From Branchiostoma floridae (taxonomy: Eukaryota > Chordata > Leptocardii > Amphioxiformes > Branchiostomatidae), in contig NC_049990.1 of assembly GCF_000003815.2 (NCBI RefSeq), positions 3,894,202-3,948,332 on the forward strand: DNA of 54,131 nt, read 5' to 3'. Below the pieces are notes generated by a model. That model was not told the origin of the DNA. It did no database searches and was given only the letters and a program-made list of their open reading frames with translations. This document shows, piece by piece, positions 1 to 11,400 of the stretch. The first letter of the stretch is position 1, and each line of letters opens with the position of its first letter. The position numbers and the translations under genes are program-made.

Positions 1-56
1 AGCAAGGCTGTACGCAAATCTCGAAACGCAGTGTACAATCTGATGCATGCAACATT

Positions 57-1019
57 TTAACCCTATTCAGACGGGGGGGGGGGGGGGGGGGGCTTTTTAG
101 GCCCCCGCTAACTTCGATGTCCTATAACGCCAGAACGGCTTACCCTAGAGCCACCAAATTTGGTGAGTTTTCCTAAAATATTGTTGGCAACAATTTTGCG
201 AAGTTTGACAAATTTTCCATTTTTTCTTGTTGCCATGGCAACCGTTTGTTGACAGGCAGTTTTGCCAAAAATCACTATTTTTGGTTCTAACTATGTATTT
301 TTCACATTTATTTGCTATATTACTGCGATTTTGTTACATAAATAAAATCTTATATTATTCAGCATATCTTTCATAATTATATATGCATAAATTATGCTAA
401 TTTGATGACGTCATCAGCCCAAAATCCAAGATGGCGGACCGAATGGCCAAATCAATAATAACAAGCTAATTATCCCTTAAAATTTGTAACTACCTGGTAT
501 TTTTTCATCAAAAGCCATCTAAATGAATGAAGTTAGTCTATTTCCATTGCCCTTTGTGATTATTTGTTGCAAAAAAAGTATTTTTAAAAATTCAAGGTGG
601 TGGATATAATATGGCGGAGCCCAACTCGTATCTTAGATGTGCATGGCGTCATTTTATGACGTCATATTGACGTCATTGATGTTGCTATTGGCAACGCAAG
701 TCGTAATAAATATTATTATTCTGTTATCTGCACTTGTTGTTACATTTTTGCAGCATAACTTGAACTTTTCTGATAATACCCATTTTTCATGGGTTTGGCC
801 AATGTAATCAAATTGATGACGTCATAATTACGTCATCTTACGTCAACGTAACGTCAAACGTCACATACTTGTCAGATATTATGTCGAAATTATGTCCTGA
901 AAATTTGTTGGCCCTACGGCACGTCGTTTTAGAGTTATGGGACTTAGAAGTGGAGGGCCTCAAAAGCCCCCCCCCCCGGTCCAGGGATGGCCAAAAAAGC
1001 CCGGTCTGAATAGGGTTAA
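57..1019. mobile_element. Non-autonomous piggyBac-like element with TTAA ends
   Basis: Inverted ends CCCTATTCAGAC (61-72) and GTCTGAATAGGG (1004-1015) are each flanked by TTAA (57-60, 1016-1019), the target duplication typical of piggyBac transposons. Both ends continue into G/C homopolymers (20 G at 73-92; a C run near 968-977) and a CTTTTTAGGCCC-like stretch, so the terminal repeat is longer but imperfect. There is no transposase ORF. The interior is AT-rich and holds four perfect TGACGTCA palindromes (406, 657, 668, 817). It lies in what should be intron 10 of the partial P450 gene that ends at 4788. Superfamily is inferred from the ends only. Confidence 0.7.
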
Positions 1020-1062
1020 CACACGTCGGTCAAAAAATAATGATAAACACAAGTTAACAGTC

Positions 1063-1310
1063 GCTATCATGTGGTTATCGGACTAGTTAAACTGTAATAT
1101 TCAACACAGATACGTATTGGACTCACCCAAATTTTTGACTGAACAGCACCAGTCTTTGTCAAGGAATGAACAATCCACTGCTGTCGTGACGTGGTTCAGT
1201 AAAAATTTGGATGAGTCCAATTTTTGTGTTGGATATTATAAAGTTTAACTAGTCCAATAATGACTTCTACCAACACAAATGAACTTTCAAGTTAGAAGCT
1301 ACCATGTGGT
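1063..1310. mobile_element. Short dispersed element, copy 1, with 13-bp flanking duplication
   Basis: The flanks GCTATCATGTGGT (1063-1075) and GCTACCATGTGGT (1298-1310) form a 13-bp direct repeat with one mismatch. The body (1076-1297) has long internal inverted arms (GGACTAGTTAAACT near 1079; AGTTTAACTAGTCC near 1240) and ends in ATGAACTTTCAAGTTA. A second copy lies at 33477-33738. It sits 33 bp before the splice acceptor of the P450 exon at 1343. Confidence 0.65.
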
Positions 1311-1342
1311 GTGGATCTAAACTATTCGATTCTGTATTTCAG

Positions 1343-4300
1343 GGGAAGCTGGACTATGAGGCTGTGAACGAGATGCATTTCCTGGAAATGTGCGTGAACG
1401 AGACGCTGAGGATGTTTCCGGCTGCTCAAAGGTACGGTGGGTAATCCTGGCCAAAAGAAAACAGGGATAGGGTAGGAAGGAAATAAAAATGACGAATGAA
1501 GGATGTGGTGGGGCTAGAGCTGTGGGGAAATTAGGGCAGTGTCCTTATAAGGATAGGACATTCGTGCAATTTGTGATCCAACAGGAAACGTGGATAGATA
1601 GCGGTACACGATGGGTTGAATAGAAGAGAATACAAGTACATGTTTGAGCTATTTTGTTAGTTTTTTACCTCCATGAAAAAATGGAGGTATAGTTTTGAGT
1701 GTGTCTGTGTGTGTGTGTGTGTGTTTGTGTGTGTGTCTGTGTGTCCGCATATTTGTGGTCATCATAACTTGAGAACCTCTTGATGGACTACGATGATATT
1801 TGGTATGTAGGTAGGGGTTGGGAAGACGAACGTCAAGGTCAATTTTGGGCCCCCCTGGGGTGTGGACTGGTACTGCAGGGCACTTGCGGTTTTGCTATCT
1901 CGGTGTTCTGAACATGCTATGGTCAAGATTTTTGAGCATTAGATAGCTCTTGTGCTCAGGAAAAAATTACATAAGTTTGGGCCCCCTAGCGTCTAGTTTG
2001 GGAATAGCAGGGGCATTTTTGTCAAAAACTTCTGACGAGGATAACTCAAGAAGGGAACAACGGATTTTCATCATTTTTGGTATGTAGGTACCTTAGACAA
2101 TTTTGTACAAGATTAAATACTAATTATGCAAAATAGGAGTACATTTGCATAATTAATGAGGATATTATATCATGGCAGTTTTTTCAATGTATCTCTTGTC
2201 CTGGATGTGATATGGTCTTGACATTTGGCTGGTAGATAGCTTGCAGTGTCATGACAAAGTGGGGCAGGTTTCAGCCCCCTAACATTTAATTGCGGAACTG
2301 CAGGGGCGTTTTTGTCAAGACATTCTAAAGAGGATAACTGCAGAAAGGATTGATGGATTGGCATCATACTAGGCATGCGGGTACCTTAGGCAAATATGTT
2401 CATAATGATATACATTTTATGCAAATGAGGACTTAATTTGCATAATTAATGAGGAAATTGTATAATTCCATTGTTTTCAATAACTGGACTTCAATAAATG
2501 TAACACATGTTAACTATGATAGGTGGAATATAAGCAGATACCAAATATGGTAATGAGGAACTTATTTGCATAATTAATGTAAAAATTGCAAAAACGCTTT
2601 ATGATTAATAATGGGAATTTTATAATTGTGACATGTGTACGTTAGTCAATGATGAACAATACCATGCATAAATTATGTTAATGTGCTAGTCAATTGCATG
2701 AAATTTACGAAAGCTCTAAATTTTCATGGAGGTATGAGGTCGCCGAACTCTAGTTACTTTTGTGTTGCAGCCAGAAGGTTTATATTTGTGCGTTTGAAAC
2801 GATGTGTCTATTTCATTGCCCCAGCAAAATTTGGGACTCAGTTGCATCAGCGATCGCGACCAGATCGTCTTTCGGACATTCGGACAATGAGCCTTCGGTT
2901 CCCTGTATGATGCAGGCCCATGGTTCAAACTTCTGCACATTAAAGGTCCCAACACACTCAACGAGAAGAAAGGGGTTCCCGGTTTGGTTGGACAAATTGT
3001 GGACATAACAAGTCCACGTCTTCTCTCCATTCACTCGATGACTAATGACCAATGTCCATTGTAATTCTTGTACAATGTTCTGTGGTCGCTTTTAGGTTTG
3101 ATCGTGTGTGTAAGGAAGACACGGAGGTGAAAGGTCTGCACATCCCGGCGGGGACCATCGTCAACATCCCCGCCTACGCCATCCACCACGACCCCGAGAT
3201 CTGGCCGGAGCCGGAGAAGTTCAAGCCTGAGAGGTAGCTTTATCATCCTCCCACATAGGGACATCCAACGGCGAAACCGCCTGTCTGGATGTACCCTGCT
3301 TTCTCAACCGTCAACATTAGTTCCTCTGGGCGTCGCCCTCAAACCAGCTGTCAGACAATCAGAAAATAGGCCTTTCAGTTTTCTAAAGGGATATCGCATA
3401 GATAAGGGTTAGCTCATTAATATTTATAAGCAGGGCGGTCAGGAACTAAGGGTGACGGTTGAGAAAGCAGGGTACACCCTAGCCTCCGTTGCAGTCTTCC
3501 GACCGGGGCTGTTTTTTTTTTGGGGGGGGGGGATTGGTCGCGATTTTCAACGTTGGCTATGTTCTCCTCTGCCGAAAAAGTTAGTTTGCCGAGGGAGGGA
3601 GTTTGCTGTGGAAGGGAGTTTGCCATGATAGCGAGTCTTTGAAATATCACGTCAAACTCCCTTCCACAGCAAACTTTTTCGGCATTTTCGACTGGATCGC
3701 TCTGTCCTCTTCAGTAATGGGTAAAAAATTGTTGGAACTTGTTACCCCGTCCAAATGAACTTTCATCTAAATGCATGTTTATGTTTATGTTTATATATTT
3801 AGCTGACAAAGTTGTTTGATATACAGGTTCAGCAAGGAGGAGAAGGAGTCACGTGACCCGTACGCCTACCTCCCGTTCGGCTCCGGACCCAGGAACTGTG
3901 TGGGCATGCGCCTCGCCTTGATGGAGCTCAAGTTCGCTCTGGCCAAGGCTCTGCAGAAGGTCCGCTTCGTCACCTGCGACAAGACTGTGGTAAGTCTTAA
4001 GAAGTTGCGATAGGACCCCAATTACCATTCCATCATCAAAGAAATATGTATCAAAGAAATATTACTAGCTTCCTCCATTTTTAAACATGTTTGTTCTTCT
4101 TATTTTTGCCTACGCTTCCCACTAGAAATGATACTCTCTAATCTACCAGAGTAGGAAATATAAGAAATGAATGATTATAAGATAAGGCACCAAGAAGATG
4201 TTTGAAACTAAAGTACATACCAAGCAAAGTAACAAGAAATGTGGTAAGTCTTGTTTACTCTCCAAGCAGAGGATAGGCTCAAGGTTTTTTTTGTGACAAT

Positions 4301-4788
4301 TTAAAGGCTCTATTATATATCGGACTTTCTTTGTGTGTACTGCTCTACAAGACAGAAACTGACAAAGGAGACAGCCTTATCAAAACGACTCAATACGATG
4401 AAATGAAATGAAAATGTCCAAACCGACTAAGACGGTTTGCAAATATTTAGAAAATTTCCAGTTTTATAGAAATAGCCAGACACTTAGTTTTCTATACTTT
4501 TTAGTCCAGGCTTATCAAAACTACGAAAATCCTTTATAATTACCGGCTTTGTCCTGCACAGTAGAATCTGTTGAGTCAGCATGGCAGTTAAAAATGTGCT
4601 GCCCCTACGGCTGCTAAATATGGTGGACTGATTGACTGACTGACTGACAGTAGAATCTTCATCATTATCAGAATGATCTTCCCATTCATTGTTGTTGTTG
4701 TTCCCATCAGATCCCCATCGGCATCAAGAACACCCTGGGGAACCAGATTGAGGGAGGCATGTGGCTCAAGGTGGAGGCTCGTAGTTAG
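1343..4788 (+). CDS. Cytochrome P450, CYP3-like, 3' part only (gene A)
   Basis: C-terminal 155 residues of a microsomal P450 monooxygenase (NADPH- and O2-dependent oxidation at the ER). Exons: 1343-1431, 3096-3233, 3827-3989, 4711-4788 (TAG at 4786-4788). Introns are GT-AG. Phases (0, 2, 2, 0) match those of the two complete genes downstream. Visible motifs: K-helix ExxR in NETLR, the meander PER-F junction (KFKPER/FS), and the haem loop [12 protein letters not shown] with its cysteine ligand. The last exon encodes [20 protein letters not shown] followed by VEARS. Exons 1-10 would lie upstream of position 1, so whether the gene is intact is unknown. Exon 3827-3989 is nucleotide-identical to exon 13 of the next gene (19246-19408), which points to recent duplication or gene conversion. 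CYP3 family is preferred; CYP5 (thromboxane synthase) is the close alternative. Confidence 0.9.
1667..2733. mobile_element. DNA-transposon-like repeat with ACCTCCATGAAAA ends
   Basis: ACCTCCATGAAAA (1667-1679) is inverted at 2721-2733 (TTTTCATGGAGGT). The left end also forms a small hairpin (ACCTCCAT...ATGGAGGT). Inside are a (GT)n tract (about 1696-1745) and repeated motifs such as GAGGATAACT, GGTACCTTAG and TTTGCATAATTAATG, each present two or three times. No transposase is visible. Some internal words (GTAGGTAGGGGT, GAACGTCAAGGTCAA) recur near 15670-15710 in gene B. Confidence 0.5.
3285..3480. repeat. Palindromic element in intron 12 of gene A
   Basis: Arms of about 35 nt, starting GTACCCTGCTTTCTCAACC near 3290 and returning as GGTTGAGAAAGCAGGGTAC near 3455-3473, enclose about 110 bp without an ORF. 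It is a typical foldback MITE shape. Family unknown. Confidence 0.55.
3565..3705. repeat. Inverted repeat with TGCCGAAAAAGTT ends
   Basis: TGCCGAAAAAGTT near 3571 is mirrored by AACTTTTTCGGCA near 3672-3684. Inside, GTTTGCTGTGGAAGGGAG recurs inverted as CTCCCTTCCACAGCAAAC. It lies 5' of the haem-loop exon of gene A. A G-rich run precedes it (about 3511-3532). Confidence 0.5.
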
Positions 4789-5483
4789 GAGGATGTCATA
4801 CACAAGTTGTCGGCAACTCTTCTGTATCTGTATCTGCATCTGTATCAATATAGCCGGTACAACCGCCCTTCGTCGTAACACACCAGCTTCGACTCTGACT
4901 TGTTAGTGACTTCCAACAGAGACACGTGTTAGCTTTCAGTTTGAGAGTTTGATGTCTGTGTATTACTGTTTACTTTTAATGATGTTGAAATTGTGCTAAC
5001 GCAGCAACAGTTTGTAGATGTATTGGTAGGCTGGTTGCAATTTTTTTTTTCAGATTTTCCTTGCTGTATATGTATATAAAACTGTAGGTGGCGACTGTAA
5101 GATATGAGATACTACCGGGTTAACGTTAATGTCTTTATAGTTATCAGTTGACGGATCGTTACGTAATCATCTGTTTGTCAGGCTCAACGTATTTACACAT
5201 GCGTTTTTTGGAGTCGAATTCAAGTCACTGGTCCAACTTGAAACCGCTAAGTAGACAAGCTATTCAACAGAGTCTTTTCTGGATTCAACACGTCTCATTA
5301 ACATGCATGAAACCGTACCGTACGTTTGTTACTTTACTTAGATCTTTGCTCGCTCTGCTCACATATATGAACATAAGACCGAACGGGTTAGATATTTGCC
5401 CAATATCTTATAATTGTTTTTTGCTGTTAACTTTTTGAGAGATAAGAACTCAATTCGGGTTTATGCCCGTAACGTTCTTACTG

Positions 5484-5489
5484 AATAAA
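5484..5489 (+). promoter_or_regulatory. Candidate polyadenylation signal of gene A
   Basis: This is the first AATAAA I see after the stop codon at 4788, giving a 3' UTR of about 0.7 kb. Confidence 0.35.
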
Positions 5490-6065
5490 ACAATTGGAAT
5501 GTGAGGCACGTACATATATTATGTATTTGCCCTTTTACAATATTCGGTTTGGATATGTGTGTTGTAGTCCATATAAGGTACCTGTTAGATACGTGCCCAT
5601 ATATGGTGCGTATTAGATATGTGCCAACATTAAGCATTGGATATGTGTCCTTATTAGGTAATGTTACTCCCTTAATGAATGAACGTATAGAGAGGGGAGA
5701 CTTTACATCAGTGAACTAATATGCAACATGGCCGTCATATGCAATAGTAAAGAAAATGCCGTCATCATTATTTAGTGTTTAGAATATATCATCAATTCAA
5801 GATCACAAGTTCAGTGAGTTTCTTTTCATTGGCCATATGTCCTGCTCCCAAAAGTAAACGTTAAAGAATAAGATTAATTCGTTCATCACACAATATATTT
5901 TTCTCGGTCATCTTCAAACAAAGGAGATGCTAGAAAGATTTCTTTACATAGATTCCTTACGCAACATTTCACTGAGTTTCGTTCGTCCTACCGGTCGCTC
6001 ACCCTGCTGACCCTGTTACATCATGTTTACAAAGTGGCAAAATTCAGCGCGCTAGCGCTGTGTCC

Positions 6066-6073
6066 ATATAAGG
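6066..6073 (+). promoter_or_regulatory. Candidate TATA box of gene B
   Basis: ATATAAGG lies about 170 bp upstream of the start codon at 6243. Transcription would then begin near 6095-6105, leaving a 5' UTR of about 140 nt. Position and consensus are the only evidence. Confidence 0.4.
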
Positions 6074-6242
6074 CAAGGGTCGATCGGGATACTGTGGCTG
6101 TCTTCCACTGCAACAAGCGGTCTGGTTAGTACGTCTGTATTTCAAGGCGTGAACAAGTGGTGTCGTACTAGTCGTAGCACTCGGCTTTCTGAGCGGTTCC
6201 AGACGAACAGCTCAGCTGATCTGCCTGAAGAGTGAAGTCGCC

Positions 6243-8269
6243 ATGTTGGACCTCCTGCCTTTCTCCCCCACCTGGGTGCTGGTAGGACTGTGTGCGGTGC
6301 TGTTGTATCTGTGAGTAGCGTCTTAAAACTATTGTAACGTCTTGGTGATTGTCTTGAGCTGGGTCAACTGGGCGTAAACTTTCACCTTTCGTCTGAGTGT
6401 CTACCCTGGGTACCAGACAGGATCGGGTAGCTAGTGAGTTTTGTTCGGGGACGCAAGGCAGTCAGCCCGCCAATCTCACATTAGCGCTCCGGGGAGATTA
6501 AGCGCGAAGGAGTTGTCGCAGGTGGATCTCCTTGGGCTCAAACTCCCCGGAGCACCAATAGGAGGTCGGAGGGCTAATCTCCAAGCAGATCCTACGGTGC
6601 CATAAGATAGTATCAAAGCCGGTCAGGGAGTATAGCCGGCTAAGGGAGTCAAACGGGCTACGGTAAGTTTGATACATTACGCACCGTGGATCTGGTTGGA
6701 GATTACGGAGGGCTTGACTGTCTTGGGCCACCGAATAAACTGACCTAGCTGCCCGATCCCGGCTGGCCCCCAGGGTATTGAGTGTCTGGCTAGCTGATAC
6801 ACGTTAAGCCAGTATCGTTGGCTGTTTTGTAAATTTAATTTGTGGGGCATTGTGATGGGAATGGCATGCAAAACGTACAAGTGTGACAACCGCTCGGCCG
6901 CAGAGACGCTGCCAACGTCGTCAGTGTGATACCTCCTGCAGAATCCCTTGGCTTACTCCAAGCCCATTAAATTAGCATTAAAAAGATGACGGTAAAATTC
7001 CAAACAAACCAATTACCCCTTTGCGTCTGCGCATAAAGGGGGTAATTATAAACATAACCTATTAGAAATTCCAATACATGATCAGTTTTTATCAGTTGAG
7101 ACCCTGTTTCCACACTATTCAATTAATACTGTAAGTTTTCTTACATAGATTTGGTTAGACCCTGAAAGAACCATACCATCAGAGTTTGTCCAGCATTCTT
7201 ATGTTACTTGTAAACCCCTAGGTATATGGTGTGGCCTTACTCCACCTTCAATGACCTGGGAATCCCTGGCCCCAAGCCTGTACCGCTGTTTGGGAACTAT
7301 CTGTCATACGGACAGGTGAGTGGCCATCGTCTGTTTCTGTATTAAGCTATGGGCACAACCCACCGTACGTGCAAATACGTGCTGTCTACGTGCTAAGCTG
7401 TAGGCAATCTTTTGGGGTAAGTACCGCCTCCGTATGAACTCGTAGGGAATCCGACGGATTTTGGAGCACGCAGACACGCCGTAGAACTTTACGTGCAGGC
7501 AAAACTTTGTGTGCCATCGGGCTGCGTACGTGCCAGTACGGGCGACGCGCATGCCCTGTACAGCCTGAACGTTTTCAGAAATACGTGGCGGACGTCCCCC
7601 CCCCCAAAAAAACGTACGGACAAACGTATAATTCAGCACTTTTCCAAATCATATATCAAAACCAGGAGGCGAATATCTATGTAGGGAAAGTGAAATATGG
7701 TGATGGATTCATTAATGTGCTTTGTGTTAAGGCATAAGACGAGTATTACGTATACTGAAATAGCATTACAGAAATTGTTTCTAATTTTACCGAAACCATT
7801 TTGAGAGTATTGATACAGTATTTACATCGTCATTTATTGCTGTTTATTGCTTTTTTTATAAAGGGCATAGCAAAGTTTGACAAGGAATGTTACAAGAAAT
7901 TCAACAAAGTCTACGGGTAAGTTTTTGCCGTTTAATATGATACTCTCAAGATTACCTTTGAATGCCTGTAGTTGGAGTAGTGAATGATTAACAATGATGG
8001 CACAGGCTCTTATTTGCTTTAGGTCAATCACCTTTCTCACGCGGCGGGCATGACAAAACGAGAATGAGTTCAATGAGGCAAACAAACAAAAATATTAATG
8101 AAATCATATCCCATTCATTTTTTATCCAAAGTATACAGTAGAAAAAGCAGTTAATTGCACAAGGGATTAACGCACACTTCTGCTAACTGCACGGACCCTC
8201 AAAATCCCAAACCGGTGCGGTGTGTGTTTGTGTGTGTATCTGTGCGTGTGTCTGTATGTGTGTGTGTGC

Positions 8270-8300
<31 letters not shown>

Positions 8301-8411
8301 TGTGTGTGTGCATGAGTGAGTGTGTGCCGGTGTGTGTTGTGTGTGTTTATCTCTCTCTCTCTATTCCCCTTCCCCACCCTCTGTGTGTGTGTGTGTATCT
8401 GTGCGTGTGTC

Positions 8412-8467
<56 letters not shown>

Positions 8468-11400
8468 GGTGCGTATGTGTGTTTGTTTCCACGCAGCAGT
8501 TTCTATATCATGTCAGCGGAGCAGTGCAGTTTCTGTATGACCCACTAGAGGACGCTTGTTCGAAAATGATACTAATGACAATAATAACTTAGATGCACAG
8601 TGGCACATATAAAGACGTCACAGTAGGTTAGAACTGATCAGTGCCAGTTGTAGTAATCTACAATTGTCATCTATAATTGTACTTTAGGATCTTTGAAGGT
8701 CGGCAGCCGATTCTGATAGTCGGTGACCTGGAGCTTGTCAAGGACATCACTGTGAAGGAGGCAAACACCTTTACCAATAGACGGGTGAGTGTCCGGTGCA
8801 TTTTTTCTTAAACTAGTGTTAGACTGGTAGCAATCCTCTTTCTTCCTTACCTAAGGAAGGTAGAATGTAGACCAAACGTAAAGAAATTGGTCTTTTGTCT
8901 TCTGTGTTTTTCAATGATTATTATAACGTAGTTGAGAACAACACTGTACAATATTGTGCGGGTCCCTGTGCTTGTTTGTAAATGTTCTCCATTACACGTT
9001 CGGTCAGTTTTGACGTTCCATGCGAATTTTTCAGAATAAAGAGTTGATTTGAATATATATACTAGCATTCTTTGTATGTATTTAAAGGACCTATATTCCC
9101 TTTGTCTGTGTAGGTGGCATATTCTTGCCTCCCCCCTCCACACACAATAAAGGCTAGTGCTATAAAGACTTAAATGTAATATGTCTAAGAGCACTGTACT
9201 TCAACTGGAAAACAAACAGCATCAAGATTAGTCTATGTCGTTAAAAAACAACCTTTGCCACTCTGAGTACTGACGTCATAATCCAAACGTATGAATTTCC
9301 AGATATTAGAGGGCCAGGGAGAGTTTTTTGACGGTGGACTTCTCAACATTAAAGATGCGGACTGGAAACGTGTGCGGAGCGCCATCTCACCCACCTTCAG
9401 CTCAGGCAAACTCAAACAGGTTTGGGAACAACGAGGCGATACCTTACCGAGTTAATATTGTTCAACCATGTTCGTCTTTTGCTGTGAGTTCGTGTGATTA
9501 TCATCTACAAATCCGGTGCTGAATGTGACAGTATGTCTTTCCCACGACGAGCTCGCCTGCAGAACTGAAAACGTTTTACCTTGTAGTGTTCGAAGGCATC
9601 GTTATCGAAGCCTTTTTAAAAATGTGGATGCCTGAAGTGTGAATACCTCGGAAATTACTGTTGCTGCACAAATAGATATCCTTAAATTCATCGCTTATTT
9701 ATTTGGCGGTATTATGATTAGTGGAGGTATAATGGTATTAGATGCAAGGCTCTGTAAAGTAAGTATTTTAATTCTGTCTTATTTTGGATTGTTCCACAGA
9801 TGGCATTAGTCGTGGAGAAGTGTGGGGACAACTTCGTTGCCAACCTTGAGAATAACGCGAAACAAGGCGTCATGTTTGACCTGAAAGAGTGAGTAGAACC
9901 CACACGGACCTGAAATTATGAAAAAATAATGAAACGGATGAAGATATTTTATACTTGGGAACATTACCTGAATCAGACTATTATTGTCTAGCTGGCATAT
10001 CATCAATGTTGTAGCATAATCTGTACGTACTAGTTAGTCAGTACACAGTACACATTTAATCATAAAGTTCTTGATACACAACCATGTTTACAGTGCACAT
10101 GTGCTAGGTGTTACAGGTTCACAGTGCATGGTGCAACTGGGTGATGCAGTTCCAAACGTAAAGTATTGTTAGGCCACAGCAAGTAAATTTTATGGATGAC
10201 ATCCTCTGCAGACTGCAAAAATAATGAGATAGGGCGAAAAAAAAAACAAGATGGGTAAAAAAAACAAGATGGCAAATTTTCAAAATAGACGTTGTAACAA
10301 GACTTGAAGAGACAAAATATGGCAAAACAGCCAACAAGGCATTCATTCCTGTATTTAAGGAGTGCACCAGTGTAGTTAAAGTGACACTAGTGTGGTAGAC
10401 TGGTATCATTAACCATGTTGGCAACTACACTCATAGCTTTCCTAGTTGTGCCACTTTTACAACTATCTATCAAGTTGCACCTCTGCAACTACAGTCAATG
10501 CTACAGAGTCTCTAGTGTCAATTCTGCATTCAATGATTAGGTTACAACACAACCTTTACCCATTTTCGTCTATTCGGCCTTCCCTGAAGAAGAAAAAAAA
10601 TCTTGTTTTTTTTTCTGAAATCAGGCAAAAATTAATGAGCGCGCGGATGTCATCCATAAAATTTACTTGCTGTGGCCTTAATAGATATTGTCAGGTAACA
10701 ATGGTTAGATGATGCGGTTCCAGTTTCTTTGTACTGTGAACCTGTAACACCCAACTCCATTGCACTGTGAACCTGTAACACCTAACTCCATTGCACTGTG
10801 AACCTGTAACACCTAACTCCATTGCACTGTGAACCTGTAACACCTAACTCCATTGCACTGTGAACCTGTAACACCCAACTCCATTGCACTGTGAACCTGT
10901 AACACCTAACTCCATTGCACTGTGAACCTGTAACACCTAACTCCAGTGCACTGTGAACCTGTAACACCTAACCCCATTGCACTGTGAACCTGTAACACCT
11001 AACTCCATTGCACTGTGAACCTGTAACACCTAACTCCAGTGCACTGTGAACCTGTAACACCTAACTCCATTGCACTGTGAACCTGTAACACCTAACCCCA
11101 TTGCACTGTGAACCTGTAACACCTAACTCCATTGCACTGTGAACCTGTAACACCTAACCCCATTGCACTGTGAACCTGTAACACCTAACCCCATTGCACT
11201 GTGAACCTGTAACACCTAACTCCATTGCACTGTGAACCTGTAACACCTAACCCCATTGCACTGTGAACCTGTAACACCTAACTCCATTGCTCTGTGAACC
11301 TGTAACACCTAACTCCATTGCTCTGTGAACCTGTAACACCTAACTCCATTGCACTGTGAACCTGTAACACCTAACTCCATTGCTCTGTGAACCTGTAACA

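Larger units (their letters stand above)
4789..6242. other. Spacer between gene A and gene B
   Basis: Contains the 3' UTR of gene A, loosely repeated GGATATGTG / GATACGTGCC words at about 5545-5665, and the proximal promoter of gene B. I see no gene here. Confidence 0.6.
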
